Shown here piece by piece: positions 6,566-9,069 of a DNA stretch of 9,069 nt. This DNA comes from Candidatus Aminicenantota bacterium (GTDB lineage Bacteria; Acidobacteriota; UBA6911; RPQK01; JAJDTT01), in the NCBI GenBank assembly GCA_026706325.1, contig JAPOYZ010000459.1, forward strand, positions 3,577-12,645. Reading direction: 5' to 3'. The position numbers and the translations under genes are program-made. Each line of letters opens with the position of its first letter. Within the stretch, counting starts at the first letter, position 1. Below the pieces are notes generated by a model. It saw nothing but the letters and a program-made list of their open reading frames with translations. It had not been told where the DNA came from and made no database searches.

Positions 6566-6606
6566 AAGATTCCCGTTAAAACATAGTAGACTGGTGGGTA
6601 CGATAT

Positions 6607-6610
6607 AGGA
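6607..6610 (+). promoter_or_regulatory. ribosome-binding site of the alpha-subunit gene
   Basis: AGGA lies 8 bases before ATG 6619 and sets that start. The stretch before it (about 6566-6606) is more AT-rich than its surroundings and could hold a secondary promoter, but I see no clear -35/-10 pair. Confidence 0.6.
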
Positions 6611-6618
6611 ACTTGCTT

Positions 6619-9069
6619 ATGAGCAAACAGAACGGGCACGGCTCCCGGAATGGGCACGTATCCGCGACCATCGATGGCCAGTCCGTCATTGTCCCGCGCG
6701 GAGCGACCATCCTGGAGGCTATGAAGCCCATCGGGCGGACCGTTCCAACGCTCTGCTACTCCGATCGCATGGAGCCGTTCGGCGCCTGCCGGACCTGCCT
6801 GGTGGAGCAGGATGGAGGGAAACCGGTCGCGTCTTGCCATACGCAGGTGCGGGAAGGCGGCGTCTACACCACCCGGTCCCCCCTGCTCACCCGTCTGCGG
6901 CGCAACATCACCGAGCTGATCGTCTCGGACCATCCACTCGAATGCCTGGACTGCACCGCCAACGGGCGTTGCGAGCTCCAGTCCCTGGCCCAGGACGTGG
7001 GCCTGCGCACTCCCCGTTACGAGAACCCGCGCACGCACACACCCCCCATGGACAACACCCATCCCTTCATCAAGCTGGAGATGGACAAGTGCATCGGCTG
7101 CGCCCGGTGCGTCCGGGCCTGCGACGAGATCCAGGGTTCCTTCATCCTGGGAATGTCGGGCCGCGGGTACGACGTCCAGGTCATCGCGGGGAACGACACC
7201 GGGTTCGAGGAGGCCGACTGCGTCAGTTGCGGCCAGTGCGTGTTCGAGTGTCCCGTAGCAGCACTGGAGGAGACCCAGACCCGGGCCCACGGCCTGCCTG
7301 ACGAGACCGTCACCACCACCTGCAGCTACTGCGGGGTCGGCTGTTCGCTGAACGTGAACATGAAGGACGGCGAGATCGTCAACATCGAGCCCAATCCCGA
7401 GGGGAGCGCGAATCTGGGCCACACCTGTGTCAAGGGCCGGTTCGCCCATCAGTTCGGGAAGAGCAAGGACCGGCTGCGGGTTCCCCTGATCAAGGACGGC
7501 GAAGGCAACTTCCGCGAGGCCTCCTGGGACGAGGCCTTCGACCTGATCGCCAGCAAGCTGCTGGAGGTCCGGGAACGGTACGGCCCGGAAGGGTTCGCCT
7601 TCATCAGTTCCTCCCGCTGCACCAACGAAGAGAATTTCCTGACCCAGAAATTCACCCGCACCATCATGCGGACCAACTCCGTGGACAACTGCTCACGAGT
7701 CTGCCACTCCCCCTCCGCCTTCGCTCTGGGCGCCGCGTTGGGGACGGGGGCCGGGACCAACAGCTTCCAGGACGTGGAAAAGTCGAAGCTGCTCATGATC
7801 GTGGGCGCCAACCCCACCGAGGCCCACCCGGTCTTCGGAGCCCGGATGAAACAGGCCGTCCTCAAGGGCTGCCAACTCATCGTCCTGGACCCCCGGAACA
7901 CGGAGCTGGCGCGATGGTCCGACTTGCACTTGCCGTTGAAGCCCGGCTCCAACGTGGCCGTGATCAACGCCATGCAGCACGTCCTGCTCACGGAAGGGCT
8001 CATCGACCAGGACTTCATCGACCGGTACAGCGAAGGATTCGACGAACTCCGGGCCGAGTTGGCATCCTGCACGCCCGAGTGGGCCGGTGAGATCAGCGGA
8101 GTGGAGCCCGGCCTGATTCGCAAGGCGGCCCGGATGTATGCGGCCAGCGGCGCCAGCCAGATCCTGTGGGGTTTGGGAGTGACCGAGGCCGGACACGGCT
8201 CCAACGCCGTCTTCGGCATGATCAACATGGCGGTCATGACCGGAAACATCGGGCGGCCGGGCACAGGAACCTGTCCCATCCGGGGACAGAACAACGTGCA
8301 GGGCGCATCCGACATGGGCGCGCTGCCCAACGTCTTCAGCGACTACCGCCAGACCACCGATCCCCAGGCGCGGGCCGAGCACGAAGCGGTCTGGGGTTGT
8401 TCCATGCCGGACAACACCGGTCTGCGCATCCCCGACATGTTCGACGCGGCCCACGAAGGCACTCTCAAGGCCATGTACGTGCTGGCCGAAGACATCGCCC
8501 AGTCGGACCCGGACACGGCCCATGTAGTGGGAGCCCTGGAAAAGCTGGACTTCCTGGTGGTGCAGGACATTTTCATGTGCGAGACGGCCAAGTACGCCGA
8601 CGTGGTGCTGCCCGGCTCCACGTTCCTGGAAAAGGACGGCACCTTCACCAACTCCGACCGCCGGATCCAGCGCGTGCGCAAAGTGGCGCCGCCGCCCGGC
8701 GGCCTCCTGGCCGACGGAGACGTGGTCAACACGGTGGCCCGACGCATGGGGTTCGACCTGGGTTTCGATGACGGTCCCGGGACTCCCATCGACCCCAGCC
8801 GGATCATGGACGAGATCGCCCGGCTCACTCCCAAGTGGGGCGGCGTCCGCTACGACCGTCTCGACAAGGAAGGCTTTCTGCAATGGCCCTGCTGGGACGA
8901 GAACCACCCGGGCACGGCCATCGTCCACGAGGGAGGCGACTTCCTGCGCGGCAAGGCCCGGTTGACGGTCACTCCCTGGCAGGAACCGGGAGAGCTGCCT
9001 GACGACGAGTTCCCCTTCTATCTGACCACCGGCCGCATGCTCTTCCACTACAACGTGGGCACCCAGACC
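6619..9069 (+). CDS. fdsA: formate dehydrogenase alpha (catalytic, Mo-dependent) subunit, 3' end outside the window
   Basis: The frame is open for 817 codons to the window edge; roughly the last 150 residues of a full FdsA are missing. The N-terminus is NuoG-like: [2Fe-2S] ligands C46, C57, C60, C73; a His-ligated cluster H105, C109, C112, C118; and two ferredoxin-type [4Fe-4S] motifs at C158/C161/C164/C168 and C201/C204/C207/C211. The molybdopterin oxidoreductase domain starts with a further [4Fe-4S] site at C235, C238, C242, C270. The Mo ligand is C362, followed by H363 (SRVCHSPS), so this is a Cys and not a selenocysteine enzyme. NNVQGASDMGALP (558-570) and, near the edge, LTTGRMLFHYNVGTQT (802-817) are cofactor-binding segments of the family. 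It oxidises formate to CO2 in the cytoplasm and passes electrons to the beta subunit; the reverse reaction is possible for this class. The Cys-His pair argues against a NuoG of complex I. No fdsC/fdsD is seen within the window. Confidence 0.93.
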   Translation, partial: MSKQNGHGSRNGHVSATIDGQSVIVPRGATILEAMKPIGRTVPTLCYSDRMEPFGACRTCLVEQDGGKPVASCHTQVREGGVYTTRSPLLTRLRRNITELIVSDHPLECLDCTANGRCELQSLAQDVGLRTPRYENPRTHTPPMDNTHPFIKLEMDKCIGCARCVRACDEIQGSFILGMSGRGYDVQVIAGNDTGFEEADCVSCGQCVFECPVAALEETQTRAHGLPDETVTTTCSYCGVGCSLNVNMKDGEIVNIEPNPEGSANLGHTCVKGRFAHQFGKSKDRLRVPLIKDGEGNFREASWDEAFDLIASKLLEVRERYGPEGFAFISSSRCTNEENFLTQKFTRTIMRTNSVDNCSRVCHSPSAFALGAALGTGAGTNSFQDVEKSKLLMIVGANPTEAHPVFGARMKQAVLKGCQLIVLDPRNTELARWSDLHLPLKPGSNVAVINAMQHVLLTEGLIDQDFIDRYSEGFDELRAELASCTPEWAGEISGVEPGLIRKAARMYAASGASQILWGLGVTEAGHGSNAVFGMINMAVMTGNIGRPGTGTCPIRGQNNVQGASDMGALPNVFSDYRQTTDPQARAEHEAVWGCSMPDNTGLRIPDMFDAAHEGTLKAMYVLAEDIAQSDPDTAHVVGALEKLDFLVVQDIFMCETAKYADVVLPGSTFLEKDGTFTNSDRRIQRVRKVAPPPGGLLADGDVVNTVARRMGFDLGFDDGPGTPIDPSRIMDEIARLTPKWGGVRYDRLDKEGFLQWPCWDENHPGTAIVHEGGDFLRGKARLTVTPWQEPGELPDDEFPFYLTTGRMLFHYNVGTQT

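Noticed and set aside
6163..7449. A 428-codon minus-strand frame crossing both dehydrogenase genes
   Set aside because: It crosses the 3' end of one real gene, the gap and the 5' part of another. Its internal repeat (SISSGKNS twice) is simply the antisense reading of the duplicated beta-subunit end.
7693..9048. A 451-codon minus-strand frame opposite the alpha subunit
   Set aside because: It lies wholly within the molybdopterin-domain coding sequence and is explained by G+C-rich codon structure.

Overview
The window is G+C-rich bacterial DNA with high coding density and strong Shine-Dalgarno sites. The gene types (a secreted beta-propeller of the glycosidase-like kind, a TPR lipoprotein, a fused NuoE-NuoF formate dehydrogenase subunit) would fit an environmental Gram-negative lineage such as Acidobacteriota or Planctomycetota. 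That placement is an impression only, as no rRNA or other marker is present.

Layout, left to right. (1) 1-569, minus strand: a TPR lipoprotein whose 3' end lies outside the window, divergent from (2) 723-2228, plus strand: a secreted five-bladed beta-propeller protein resembling glycoside hydrolases. (3) 2247-2809, minus strand: a compact toxin-antitoxin pair (ribbon-helix-helix antitoxin, then a MazF/PemK-like toxin). It has a consensus -10 box and a 12-bp palindrome just upstream of the antitoxin start, arranged so that the transcript may be leaderless. (4) 3068-9069, plus strand: a probable operon of a gamma-glutamyltransferase-fold hydrolase, then the NAD/FMN subunit and the molybdenum subunit of a cytoplasmic NAD-dependent formate dehydrogenase. 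The last gene runs off the right edge.

How the genes work together. The alpha subunit should oxidise formate at a Mo-bis(pyranopterin) centre with a cysteine ligand and pass electrons through a chain of Fe-S clusters to FMN in the beta subunit, which reduces NAD+. The hydrolase gene ends 18 bases before the beta-subunit gene, so the two are probably co-transcribed. Its nucleophile threonine is intact, but nearly every residue that holds the gamma-glutamyl group in E. coli GGT is changed, so it probably acts on another substrate. An oxamate-type amide is one idea, since oxamate could lead through oxalate to formate.

The two most interesting points are this re-tooled active site beside a formate dehydrogenase, and the 158-base gap between the two dehydrogenase genes. 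That gap holds a perfect 8-bp-stem hairpin followed within a few bases by an in-frame relic of a second, diverged copy of the beta-subunit C-terminus. It looks like the scar of a duplication or gene replacement.
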